From NCBI GenBank assembly GCA_947444925.1, contig CANFBW010000009.1, forward strand, positions 1 through 64,000: a stretch of 64,000 nucleotides of DNA. Reading direction: 5' to 3'. The position numbers were made by a program, and so were the translations under genes. Each line of letters opens with the position of its first letter. The first letter of the stretch is position 1. Shown piece by piece: positions 49,257 through 58,833 of the stretch. Under the pieces are notes generated by a model. That model saw only the letters and a list, made by a program, of their open reading frames with translations. It did no database searches and was not told the DNA's origin. The DNA comes from Flavobacteriales bacterium (GTDB lineage: Bacteria; Bacteroidota; Bacteroidia; Flavobacteriales_C; GCA-002722245).

Positions 49257-49757
49257 TTAGTTTTTTTGCCCCCTCAGCATTTCAGGGTAAGTCCAACCTT
49301 TCATTAAAGCATTTATGGTTTGCGCTATGCGTTTTGCTTTTGTTTCAGGTGTTTTCGCACTAGACACGTGCTTTGAGAAATAGTTGCGATGTGATGGTGT
49401 CAAGTCATTAAAGTGCTTTAAAGCCAATTCCTCCTCCTCGATACAGGCCAGTAAATCGTCGTCTATTTCAATTGGATCCTTATCTATCTCCAATTGCAAT
49501 TGCAAGTCCTCCCCTATTTTTTTGCTAATGCCTTTGCGCATCTGCGCATTTAAAGCGAGTATGTATTCGCCTTCGCCCATAGGCATGATGGCAATTTGTG
49601 CAATGGGATATTTATCAAGAAAGCCTTTTACTCTAAATGACTTTTTGGATTCCTGATTTAATTTCTGCGCAACAGCAGCTGGCACAATAACATAGGTCCA
49701 TCCTGTTTTGTCTGCATTTTTCGCAAACTTCTGTATTTCCGCTACAAATTTTTCCAT
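49257..49757 (-). CDS. YdeI/OmpD-associated (DUF1905-type) family protein
   Basis: KTGWTYVIVPAAVAQKL, IAIMPMGEGEYILALN, SHRNYFSKHVSSAKTPETKAKRIAQTI. Confidence 0.75.
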   Translation of the reverse strand: MEKFVAEIQKFAKNADKTGWTYVIVPAAVAQKLNQESKKSFRVKGFLDKYPIAQIAIMPMGEGEYILALNAQMRKGISKKIGEDLQLQLEIDKDPIEIDDDLLACIEEEELALKHFNDLTPSHRNYFSKHVSSAKTPETKAKRIAQTINALMKGWTYPEMLRGQKN

Positions 49758-50764
49758 TTGTCCAAGCTAAAACGATGAGCATACATCAAATTCAAAGTAG
49801 CGAAAGAGTAATTGAAAGTACTTCCGTTTCTGGACCCCAAAGGAATATTGTCAGCAATGAAAATAAGTCCATAATAATTTTCGTCGTCGTTGTAACCAAA
49901 AGCACCGCGTGAAAGGAAATTAAAATTAACTCCAGCCTGTACACGTGGCGCAGGATTCCCTTGTAAGGTATAGCGATAGGTTTGCGCTACCAAAAATAAA
50001 TTTACCGATAGAGAGGCAAACCAATGTTTTTTAAACACGTAGGTATATGCATAGCCACCTCCTGCACCAAAAGTGAATGCCGACATACTTTGCACGCGAT
50101 GTTCAGCCGTGAATTTAGTAATCACCATCGATGGCAATAATGCCGAATCGCCATTGATACCAAAGGCTGACCAATTGACTCCAAAGATCGGAGCGCCCGC
50201 ACTTTTAAGTTGGCGATCGGTTTGAGAGAATGATGCTTTATAAGAAAACTGCGTCTTGTTTCTATTGAAATAAAGCACCCCGCCCAAACTTGCTACTTTG
50301 ATATCTGGACGAATGTAATAGGCATTAGGATTATTAAAATTAAGCAAAATATTATTGGAGTTTGCCAAGTAATACCCATTGTAAAATTGAAACCAAACAT
50401 CAGTCACTGTTGATCTTCCGTACATATTGAGGCGCAAATCAAAGTGCCTTGTTTTTCCTTTTTGATATTCGTCAACGGGAAATGGAGTAATCACGGTAGC
50501 TAAAATATTGAGCCATTTATAACTAATGCCGAAGCCGATTTTGAAAGGATTGTTGATCGTGTAGTCCAGTGTTTTATTTTTTCCTTCTACCTGTGTAAAG
50601 TCGTTGGATTTAAAATTTCCGTAACACTTCAGTGTAATGTCATGGCGAAAAGATTTAATGTAGTTTGTATCGAACTGTATTTTTTTTGACTTGTCCTTTT
50701 CAACTGCTTGTGCAAACAACACCAAAGGAAAAAGCAGCGCTATGACAGCAGGGAATCGCCCCAT
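49742..50764 (-). CDS. DUF4421-like outer-membrane beta-barrel protein
   Basis: Signal peptide, alternating beta-strand pattern, FGISYKWLNI, QFSYKASFSQTDRQLKSAGAPIFG. Confidence 0.7.
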   Translation of the reverse strand: MGRFPAVIALLFPLVLFAQAVEKDKSKKIQFDTNYIKSFRHDITLKCYGNFKSNDFTQVEGKNKTLDYTINNPFKIGFGISYKWLNILATVITPFPVDEYQKGKTRHFDLRLNMYGRSTVTDVWFQFYNGYYLANSNNILLNFNNPNAYYIRPDIKVASLGGVLYFNRNKTQFSYKASFSQTDRQLKSAGAPIFGVNWSAFGINGDSALLPSMVITKFTAEHRVQSMSAFTFGAGGGYAYTYVFKKHWFASLSVNLFLVAQTYRYTLQGNPAPRVQAGVNFNFLSRGAFGYNDDENYYGLIFIADNIPLGSRNGSTFNYSFATLNLMYAHRFSLDKWKNL

Positions 50765-50765
50765 T

Positions 50766-51590
50766 TTACAAAGACATATTCAACACATTCATCAGTTGCG
50801 ATGAACGATTGCATGCATAGTTTTTGCCGTCGAAAGAAGCTACCCACTGTATACCACGAATGGCATTTGTAAAAAATATCTCATCGGCTTTTTTCAGCAT
50901 ATCCACATCGACCAAGGCTTCTTTGATTTTCCCAGGGTGCATTTCCAGCAACACTTTTCGCATCACACCGTCGATACATCCTTCATCTAATGAGGGCGTA
51001 ATGATTTGGTCGCCCAAAATCACAAAAACGTTGGAACTCACAGCCTCACTCACTCTGCCGGCGTCATTTAAAATAACAACGTCGTCAAAGCTGTGTTTTT
51101 CAGCGAAGAGTCCAGCCAAAATATAAGGCAACGAATTGGTGGTTTTTAAATTTGAGAATTTCTGTCGACTACGCAGTACATCGCTATACAAGCCAATATT
51201 CAAGCCTTTTACATTTAGTTCGTAGTTGCTTTTATCGAGCTGCGCTCCTTCAATTAGGAAGGCGCATTTGTGTCGCTGAGGCACATACAACCCCGGAGAG
51301 TCGCGGTATATCGTAAGTCGCAAACGAGCATCGGGGAAGTTGTTGCGCACAAAAACCTTTTGCAATTGATTTTCCCAAAAGGCTTGGTCAACGCCAGTGC
51401 TGTCAAATCCTAAAAAGTCCAGTGTGTATTGCAGTCGCTGGTAATGTTTATCCCAATGCAAAACCTTGCTGTTGCTGACTTTTAGCGATTCAAAAAGCGC
51501 ATCACCAAACTTAAAAGCGCGATTATTGGAACTGAATAACTTCTCGCCATCTTCTACTAAAAATCCGTTATAATTGGAGTAAACATGCAT
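50766..51590 (-). CDS. Aminotransferase class IV (PabC/Ilv-like)
   Basis: NRAFKFGDALFESLKV, RLRLTIYRD, KTTNSLPYILA, VSEAVSSNVFVILGD..TPSLDEGCIDGVMR. Confidence 0.85.
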   Translation of the reverse strand: MHVYSNYNGFLVEDGEKLFSSNNRAFKFGDALFESLKVSNSKVLHWDKHYQRLQYTLDFLGFDSTGVDQAFWENQLQKVFVRNNFPDARLRLTIYRDSPGLYVPQRHKCAFLIEGAQLDKSNYELNVKGLNIGLYSDVLRSRQKFSNLKTTNSLPYILAGLFAEKHSFDDVVILNDAGRVSEAVSSNVFVILGDQIITPSLDEGCIDGVMRKVLLEMHPGKIKEALVDVDMLKKADEIFFTNAIRGIQWVASFDGKNYACNRSSQLMNVLNMSL

Positions 51591-51598
51591 TGCTAGCT

Positions 51599-52084
51599 CT
51601 ATTTGATTAACTCTAATATAGAAAGATTCATTTGATTCACATCAATTTTAATCCCCTTTACTCCTGCCCCTTCAGCACATACAATATCACGTTGTTTGTC
51701 ACCAATGAAATAAGATTGCGCAGGGTCAATATTGTACTTTGCCAAAGCTCTTTCCACCATCAGTGAACCTGGTTTTCGGCACAAACATTTTTGCAAGTCG
51801 CTGTGGTGCGGACAATAATAGATCTCGTTGATTGGCGTGCTGTTGGCTTTAAACGCTTCTTCAATATGGGCGTGTAATCGCTCAACGTCTTCACCGCTAT
51901 ATCTCTTTTTATCCATACCGCCCTGATTGGTAATCACAATCAATTGGTATCCGCGTTTTGTGATTTCGCTTGCCATTTCAAAAAGATTGTCGAGAAAACG
52001 AAAATCTTCCATTCTATATATGTAGTCATCGGGATCGTAATTGATCACACCGTCTCTATCTAAAAAAACTGCTTTGTTCATCAA
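51599..52084 (-). CDS. HAD-IIIA phosphatase, GmhB-like
   Basis: FLDRDGVIN, VITNQGG, YCPHHSDLQKCLCRKPGSLM, FIGDKQRDI. Confidence 0.85.
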   Translation of the reverse strand: MMNKAVFLDRDGVINYDPDDYIYRMEDFRFLDNLFEMASEITKRGYQLIVITNQGGMDKKRYSGEDVERLHAHIEEAFKANSTPINEIYYCPHHSDLQKCLCRKPGSLMVERALAKYNIDPAQSYFIGDKQRDIVCAEGAGVKGIKIDVNQMNLSILELIK

Positions 52085-52695
52085 AATATTTCTTGAACCA
52101 TATTAATAAAACGGGGCAACAATTCAGGTTTCATCAAAATAGGAAAAACGAAACCGAAAACCGACCCCCAAAAATGCGCATCGTGACCAATATTGTCGTG
52201 CCCCTTTTTACTCATGTAAGCAGAAAGCGCTAAGTAAATCACTCCAAAAACAACAGATGGCATTGGTATAAAAAAGAAAGCCACTTGTCCGTCGGGGTGT
52301 AACAAGATACTCGCAAATACCACTGCACTCACGGCGCCAGAAGCGCCAAGCGCATTGTAGTTATGGTTGTCGCGGTTTTTGGCAACACTGTAAATGGAAC
52401 TGAAGATCATGCCTAAAAAATACAGCAGCACAAAATTAATAGGGCCTTTTGTAGTGCCAAAGATTTGCGCGAAATCAAATTCGACTTGAATACCAAAAGA
52501 ATACAAGGCCAGCATATTGAAGGCCAAATGCATCCAGTCGGAATGTAAAAATCCACTTGTTATCATTCGATGATACTCCTTACGGTGCACCACCTGATAG
52601 GCATTTAAAATGTATTTGTACACCAAGTCTGTTCGGGTAAATCCCTGATAAGAGACCACCGCAGTTGCAATGACAATGATTAAAGTAATGCCCAT
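52081..52695 (-). CDS. Rhomboid family intramembrane serine protease
   Basis: HSDWMHLAFNMLALYSFG, catalytic GASGAVSA, HDAHFWGSVFGF. Confidence 0.9.
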   Translation of the reverse strand: MGITLIIVIATAVVSYQGFTRTDLVYKYILNAYQVVHRKEYHRMITSGFLHSDWMHLAFNMLALYSFGIQVEFDFAQIFGTTKGPINFVLLYFLGMIFSSIYSVAKNRDNHNYNALGASGAVSAVVFASILLHPDGQVAFFFIPMPSVVFGVIYLALSAYMSKKGHDNIGHDAHFWGSVFGFVFPILMKPELLPRFINMVQEIF

Positions 52696-52707
52696 ACAAC
52701 GAATTGA

Positions 52708-53217
52708 TTATTCTTCAAACTCTTCAGATTTCTTCAGCGCTTTTTTCTTTTTGCCTTTGTTTGCACCACTAGATCTGTCTTCTAAAGAACCGTCTTCAAG
52801 GTATGGAAACACTTCTGTGATTGTTGTTTTATTAATCGCTGGCAATTCCCACTCTACGATAGATCCTTCTAAACGTGCTTCTGTTTTTTCGTAAGCTTCT
52901 TTCAATGAATCTGCTGCTACCAAATAGTTCTCTGTGATTTTGCGCTCCTTTCCTGAATCTTCATCTACTGAAGAATAGGTCACTTTCGCTTTGTAGTAAG
53001 CTTGTGCGCCATCTTCAAAAATAATGTCGCTGATGTTTGTTTTGCTGCACGACAGTAAATTGTATTCTGGTATCGTTTCCTCCAATGCTGCTTGCAGCCT
53101 GGCTTCCGCCTCGGTGAAAGACATTGAATTCAAAATATAATTTTCACTTTTTTTGTAGATACTTCCGTTCTCAGCTTGCTTTAAGTAGCTGATTTTACAA
53201 ATAAACCAATTTGACAT
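52708..53217 (-). CDS. DUF4494 protein
   Basis: MSNWFICKISYLKQAENGSIYKKSENYILNSMSFTEAEARL. Confidence 0.8.
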   Translation of the reverse strand: MSNWFICKISYLKQAENGSIYKKSENYILNSMSFTEAEARLQAALEETIPEYNLLSCSKTNISDIIFEDGAQAYYKAKVTYSSVDEDSGKERKITENYLVAADSLKEAYEKTEARLEGSIVEWELPAINKTTITEVFPYLEDGSLEDRSSGANKGKKKKALKKSEEFEE

Positions 53218-53303
53218 CTCGAAAAATTTTAAATTAATACAGGGGTAAAATTAGACTTTAGAGTTTAGACTTTAAACTTTTTTTCTACATTTGACAAAAT
53301 TAA

Positions 53304-54566
53304 ATGTCAATGGATCTTCTGATAAAGAAAGCAAGCGTAATCGATCCAAATTCTCCTTTCCACAACAAGCAAGTAGATATTTACATCAAAGGCGGCAAGA
53401 TTGTCGAAATAGGCAACCTTAACATTAAAGGTGTAAAAACCATTGAATCTACTAAATTGTGCGTGTCTCCAGGATGGTTGGATGTTAACGCTAATTTCTG
53501 TGATCCAGGTAACGAACACAAAGAAACATTGGCCAACGGAATACTCACCGCAGCCAAAGGTGGATATACAGGAGTAGTGCTCTCCCCTTCTACACAGCCC
53601 GCTATTGATAGTAAATCAAGTGTTCAATACATTGTCAACCAAAGCGCAAATCAGGTGGTTGATGTATTTCCAATGGGCAATTTATCTGCCAAAGGAAGCA
53701 GCAAAGACTTGAGCGAAATGTACGATATGCAACAGTCGGGCGCGATTGCCTTTTCTGATGGTAAGCATGCAATAAGCAATACCGAGCTCATTAAATTGGC
53801 TCTTTTATATACTAAAAAATTCGAATCGCTGATCGTGTTGTATTCTGAAGATCCGCATTTGGCGAACGATGGTATGGTGAACGAAGGCAAGGCAAGCGCG
53901 AGTTTAGGCTTGAAAACCCGTCCCGCTATCGCCGAAGAAGTTGCCATTGCCACCAATCTCTCCTTGCTCGAATACACCCAAGGTCGCTTGCATCTTTCGC
54001 TGGTATCTTCAGCGAAGGCGGTTGATTTAATTAAGACTGCAAAAAAGAACAAACTGCAAATTTCTGCTGACGTAGCGGTGATGAACTTAGTGCTGAATGA
54101 CAGTGCTACAGAATCGTTTAACTCCAACTACAAAGTATTGCCGCCATTGAGAGATGAAAGCGATAGAAAGGCATTGGTCGCTGGATTGAAATCAGGCAGC
54201 ATCGACTTCATCAGCAGCAACCACGAACCACAAAACATTGAAAACAAAATGTGTGAGTTCGATCAAGCTGATTTCGGCGTGGCAATTATGGAAACAGCTT
54301 TTGCAGCGCTGAATACTTATTTATCAAAAGAAATTGAACTCTCTGTGTTGATTGAAAAAATATCCATCGCCCCACGCAAGGCTTTTCACATTGATGTACC
54401 TACCGTGCAAGTAGGACAAAAAGCGAACCTTACTTTTTTTGATCCTTCTCTAAAATGGGAAGTGAAAGCAAAGGACTTACAATCAATGTCAAAAAACAAT
54501 CCTTTCATTGGAAAAACATTGATCGGAAAAGTTATCGGTGTATTCAATAATGGTAAACTACTGTAG
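53304..54566 (+). CDS. Dihydroorotase-like amidohydrolase lacking metal ligands
   Basis: Full amidohydrolase fold sequence with CVSPGWLDVNANFCDPGNEHKET in place of D.H.H.R and SSNHEPQN in place of TDHAPH. Confidence 0.85.
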   Translation: MSMDLLIKKASVIDPNSPFHNKQVDIYIKGGKIVEIGNLNIKGVKTIESTKLCVSPGWLDVNANFCDPGNEHKETLANGILTAAKGGYTGVVLSPSTQPAIDSKSSVQYIVNQSANQVVDVFPMGNLSAKGSSKDLSEMYDMQQSGAIAFSDGKHAISNTELIKLALLYTKKFESLIVLYSEDPHLANDGMVNEGKASASLGLKTRPAIAEEVAIATNLSLLEYTQGRLHLSLVSSAKAVDLIKTAKKNKLQISADVAVMNLVLNDSATESFNSNYKVLPPLRDESDRKALVAGLKSGSIDFISSNHEPQNIENKMCEFDQADFGVAIMETAFAALNTYLSKEIELSVLIEKISIAPRKAFHIDVPTVQVGQKANLTFFDPSLKWEVKAKDLQSMSKNNPFIGKTLIGKVIGVFNNGKLL

Positions 54567-54698
54567 ACTCAGTATTTACGAGCTCCTCCTTAAATAATCG
54601 CTTTTTTGTTTTCCACAAAATTTAGTGAATAATTAATTCCTAAGTCTATTGTGAGATCTAATTTAAATCGAAACATTTACACAAAGGAACAGGACGAA

Positions 54699-56102
54699 AT
54701 GCAAGAAAACGAATTCAACGAAAATCAAGGGGAAATCAATAGTGATATTGAACGTTTTGAGCAGATGCTGGCACGAAACGATTTGTATTATTTCGACCGC
54801 GAAAAGTTTTCTGACATCATTGAGCACTATGCCCAACAAAAAGATTTCCAACGTGCAATGCTCGTTTTGAAATACGCCAAATCTCAACACCCCGAATCTA
54901 AAGAATTACTGTTGTCGGAGGTACAAATACTTACCGGCAACTACAAATTCAAAAAAGCATTGCGCCTTCTTGCGCAACTTGAACATGAATTACCATGGAA
55001 TGCCGAAGTTTACATGACTAAAGCTACCGTGTTAAGCAAGTTGAAATTGCACGAACAATCCATTATTTATCTTCGTAAAGCTTTGCAATTCTCTGAGCAC
55101 AAAGACGAAGTGTATATCATGATGGCATTTGAATATCAGTTTTTAGAAAACTATGACAAGGCCATTGATTATTTTAAAAAAGCGATGAAGGCCAATCCTG
55201 AAAACGAAGCGGCACTTTACGAGTTGTCTTATTGCTTTGATACTTTGGACCGCAGTGAAGAGGGCATCGAATTTTATATGGATTTTATTGATAGGAATCC
55301 ATACAGTGATGCATCTTGGTACAACCTCGGGACGCTCTACAGTAAAATCAATAAACTCGAAGAAGCGATTGATGCTTTTGACTATGTCATTGCCATCAAT
55401 GAATATTTTACAGCTGCTTATTTCAGCAAAGCCAACTTACTTGCTCACCTTGAGCGCTACGAAGAAGCTATCGTCGTTTATAAAGAAACCTTTGATCAAG
55501 AAACTCCTAGCGGCGTGGTGTATTGCCACATTGCGGAATGCTACGAAAAACTAAGTCACTTCGAGCTGGCATTAGAGCATTACAACAAAGGCATAGCTCT
55601 TGATCCTGAATACGGAGACTCTTGGCTAGGTAAAGCGATTTGTCTTGACGAACTCAACAGAGATGAAGAGGCGTTCAAATGCTTGCAAAAGGCAATTGAT
55701 ATTGACCGAGAAAATGCTGATTACTGGTATGCTTTCGCAGAAATTGAAGACAAATTAGGACGCACTGAAGATGCCATTGCCTCTTTTCAAAAGGCACTCG
55801 CATTGAATTCAGATGAACCTGAAATGTTTTTGGAGTTTGCCGACTTGCTGATGAAAGAAAATAATTTCAGCGCAACCATTGAAGCCATTCATCAAGGTAT
55901 GATGCAGCACCCTGAATTTCATAGATTTCATTATTACCTCACCGCGGTTTACCTAGAAAAAGGCTCATTCAACAAAGCTTATGAGCATTTTGAAAAAGGA
56001 TTGATTATGGATCCCAAAGACTGTAACTTTCTATTTGAAATCCAGCCAGAAGCAAGCAGCAATCAGAACATCTTAGAACTTATTGACTTATACAATAACT
56101 AA
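54699..56102 (+). CDS. TPR-repeat protein
   Basis: At least 8 tandem TPR motifs; probable start MQENEFNENQGE. Confidence 0.85.
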   Translation: MQENEFNENQGEINSDIERFEQMLARNDLYYFDREKFSDIIEHYAQQKDFQRAMLVLKYAKSQHPESKELLLSEVQILTGNYKFKKALRLLAQLEHELPWNAEVYMTKATVLSKLKLHEQSIIYLRKALQFSEHKDEVYIMMAFEYQFLENYDKAIDYFKKAMKANPENEAALYELSYCFDTLDRSEEGIEFYMDFIDRNPYSDASWYNLGTLYSKINKLEEAIDAFDYVIAINEYFTAAYFSKANLLAHLERYEEAIVVYKETFDQETPSGVVYCHIAECYEKLSHFELALEHYNKGIALDPEYGDSWLGKAICLDELNRDEEAFKCLQKAIDIDRENADYWYAFAEIEDKLGRTEDAIASFQKALALNSDEPEMFLEFADLLMKENNFSATIEAIHQGMMQHPEFHRFHYYLTAVYLEKGSFNKAYEHFEKGLIMDPKDCNFLFEIQPEASSNQNILELIDLYNN

Positions 56103-56180
56103 GATTATTGATTGACTTAAATCTTCACAACAATCAACCTGTTTAATTATAGTGATGCGGAATTTGTATTTGAAACAAAT

Positions 56181-56498
56181 CTAGTAAGACTCCATCGTTG
56201 GATCAACATCCTCGGCCCACTCTAAAATACCACCAGTGAGGTTCAGTAAATTGGTATATCCAAATCTTTCTTCCAAAGCAGAAATCACAGATGCAGATCT
56301 TTTGCCGCTTCTGCAATACAACACCACCGCTTTGTCTTTTGATATTTTGTCAACATTATTCAATATCAAATTCATTGGAATGTGCTCTCCTCCTATTGTC
56401 GCAATTTCCAATTCATACGCTTCACGCACATCGATCAATTGAAAATCTTCTTTGTTATCAAGTTTCGCTTTTAGTTCAAGCGCTGAAATGTTTTGCAT
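56181..56498 (-). CDS. Rhodanese-like domain protein
   Basis: FQLIDVREAYELEIATIGGEHIPM, VLYCRSGKRSASVI, NLTGGILEWAED. Confidence 0.9.
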   Translation of the reverse strand: MQNISALELKAKLDNKEDFQLIDVREAYELEIATIGGEHIPMNLILNNVDKISKDKAVVLYCRSGKRSASVISALEERFGYTNLLNLTGGILEWAEDVDPTMESY

Positions 56499-56581
56499 AA
56501 TTCATTGTTTGAATCAAAAATAGAAAATAATAGCAACTTCCTTTTATCTTTTTACTTTTACCAAAACGTAAAAATTTATTT

Positions 56582-57235
56582 ATGATTGTCCAAGACCTAC
56601 TAGATCTGCTTACAAATTTAAAGCCCACCATGGAGGCTTGGATCACCGAATACCAAACAACAACGTATTTCATATTGGCGTTGATCATTTTTTGCGAAAC
56701 AGGATTGATTGCCCTCCCCTTTTTACCAGGCGACTCATTACTTTTTACAGCCGGTTTACTTTGTAAAACATTAGGTGTATTGAATATTTGGATTCTTATT
56801 CCTTTGCTTTTTTTCGCTGCAATACTTGGCGACAACACAAATTATTTCGTAGGTAAATTTTTTGGAGAAAAGGTTTTTGAAAACAAATGGCTCAAAAAAA
56901 TAGTGAAACGAGAGTACTTAGACAAAACGCATCTCTTCTTTGAAAAGCACGGTGGCAAAACCATCATTATGGCGCGCTTTGTTCCAATCGTTCGCACCTT
57001 CGCTCCTTTCGCCGCAGGTATTGGCAAAATGAACTATGCAAAATACATTACTTTTTGTGTTGTTGGTGGATTGGCTTGGGTTAGTGGCTTGACGCTACTG
57101 GGCTACTTTCTTGCGGAAAACGAATTCATCAATGCCAATTACGAAAAGGTGATTTTAGGAATTGTACTGTTGTCAGTACTTCCTATCTTGATTTCATTTG
57201 TGAAAAGTAAATTCACAAAAGAAAAAGCACTGTAG
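56582..57235 (+). CDS. DedA family membrane protein
   Basis: FCETGLIALPFLPGDSLLFTAG, GDNTNYFVGKFFGE, ARFVPIVRTFAPFAAGIGKM. Confidence 0.92.
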   Translation: MIVQDLLDLLTNLKPTMEAWITEYQTTTYFILALIIFCETGLIALPFLPGDSLLFTAGLLCKTLGVLNIWILIPLLFFAAILGDNTNYFVGKFFGEKVFENKWLKKIVKREYLDKTHLFFEKHGGKTIIMARFVPIVRTFAPFAAGIGKMNYAKYITFCVVGGLAWVSGLTLLGYFLAENEFINANYEKVILGIVLLSVLPILISFVKSKFTKEKAL

Positions 57236-57267
57236 TCAATACTTACCTTCTTTAATAATTATGTCTT

Positions 57268-58038
57268 ATGGATTCAGCTAAAACGTACGGACTAATTGGC
57301 TTTCCGCTCTCACACTCTTTTTCGGCAGGTTATTTCAAAAAGAAATTTGAAAAGGAAGGCGTGTTGGATGTGCAATATTTAAATTTTGAGATTCCAAGCA
57401 TTAATGAGGTTCTGGAGGTCATCAAATCAAATCCAAGTTTAAAAGGAATCAATGTTACCATTCCTTATAAAGAACAGATTTTGCCCTTTCTTGACAAACT
57501 TGATGAAGCGGCAGAAGAAATTGGAGCGGTCAACACCATTAAGATCTTTCGTGATGGAGACAAAATTAGACTTAAAGGATACAACACCGATGTATATGGC
57601 TTCAAAGAAACATTGAAACCATTGTTAAAAAACTTTCACCTCAAAGCGTTAATACTGGGCACGGGTGGTGCTGCGAAAGCTGTGGAATATGTATTGAAAA
57701 ATATAGGACTCGAAGTTTTGTACATCTCTCGCAACCCTGAAAAAGAAAATGAACGTGCATATAGCGAAATTAATGAAACTGCTATTCGAAATTTTCCGGT
57801 TATTGTGAACTCTAGTCCAATTGGAATGTACCCAAACATCGATGCTTGCCCTGATATTCCCTACGAATTCATTGATGAAAACAATTTATTGTACGATTTG
57901 ATTTACAATCCTGCCGAAACTTTGTTTCTGCAAAAAGGCAGAGCGCAAGGTGCGTTAACGCAAAACGGATTGGCAATGCTGGAATTACAAGCTGAAAAAG
58001 CCTATGAAATCTGGACTTCTGATAACTATTCTTTTTAA
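57268..58038 (+). CDS. aroE: Shikimate dehydrogenase
   Basis: YGLIGFPLSHSFS, GINVTIPYKEQILPFLD, GAVNTI, ALILGTGGAAKAVEYVL, NSSPIGMYPN, NGLAMLELQAEKAYEIW. Confidence 0.95.
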   Translation: MDSAKTYGLIGFPLSHSFSAGYFKKKFEKEGVLDVQYLNFEIPSINEVLEVIKSNPSLKGINVTIPYKEQILPFLDKLDEAAEEIGAVNTIKIFRDGDKIRLKGYNTDVYGFKETLKPLLKNFHLKALILGTGGAAKAVEYVLKNIGLEVLYISRNPEKENERAYSEINETAIRNFPVIVNSSPIGMYPNIDACPDIPYEFIDENNLLYDLIYNPAETLFLQKGRAQGALTQNGLAMLELQAEKAYEIWTSDNYSF

Positions 58039-58109
58039 CGCCGCGCCAATCTAATTAACATTGCTTTTTTTTTTGCGTTGCAAAAGCAAATGACATGGCC
58101 AATTTACTC

Positions 58110-58514
58110 TTATATATATGACGCGATTTTCTCAATAAGATTTTGAGGTCCTTTGACTGGCTTTTTTAGCACGCTATCCACAAACACCAATGTTACAGAA
58201 GCTTCCACTAAAAGCTCCCCAAGCACGTTGTAAATCTCGGCTTCAAACACAAACTTTACTGCCGGCACTTGCCTAATGATTGTTTTTACTGTTAACAAGT
58301 CATCGTACAAAGCTGGTTTTTTATAGTTCACTGTTAGGTTGACCACCGGAAGTAAAAACCCTTGTTCCTCCAATTCTTTATAAGGAAAGCCAAGCTCCCG
58401 CAACGTTTCCACTCTCGCTACTTCAAGATACGATGCATAATTGCCGTAGTAAACAAATCCCATTTGATCTGTTTCTGAATAGCGCACTCTAATTTGATGT
58501 TCTTTAACCAACAT
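58110..58514 (-). CDS. Acyl-CoA thioesterase (4HBT/YbgC-like)
   Basis: IRVRYSETDQMGFVYYGNYASYLEVARVETLRELG. Confidence 0.9.
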   Translation of the reverse strand: MLVKEHQIRVRYSETDQMGFVYYGNYASYLEVARVETLRELGFPYKELEEQGFLLPVVNLTVNYKKPALYDDLLTVKTIIRQVPAVKFVFEAEIYNVLGELLVEASVTLVFVDSVLKKPVKGPQNLIEKIASYI

Positions 58515-58833
58515 TTAATTGTAAATTATATTCTGTGAATCGACTAAATTTCTCTATTAAATTTAAGTACTTGAAAAATAACAGTTAAGATATCATTTTT
58601 GACAGTATTTTTATCAATTCAAATTCCTTTTCAAAAAATAAAAAACATTTTATTTCCATTGTAAACACAAGGAAATCATGCACAAACAAATATTTCTAAA
58701 ATACAATAGGTAAAAGATTTTTTTATCAACTTTTTTTCGCAATATTTGTTCACCAATTCGGAATTGATTTCATCAAGACGCAGCACCGAATTAAGAAAGG
58801 ATTTTTTAGTAACTCGCAATCGGAATATTTTAA

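Noticed and set aside
58515-58833. Possible oriC upstream of dnaA
   Set aside because: AT-rich, but no cluster of TTATCCACA-type DnaA boxes could be read; a single TTTTCCACA at ~54.6 kb is not enough.
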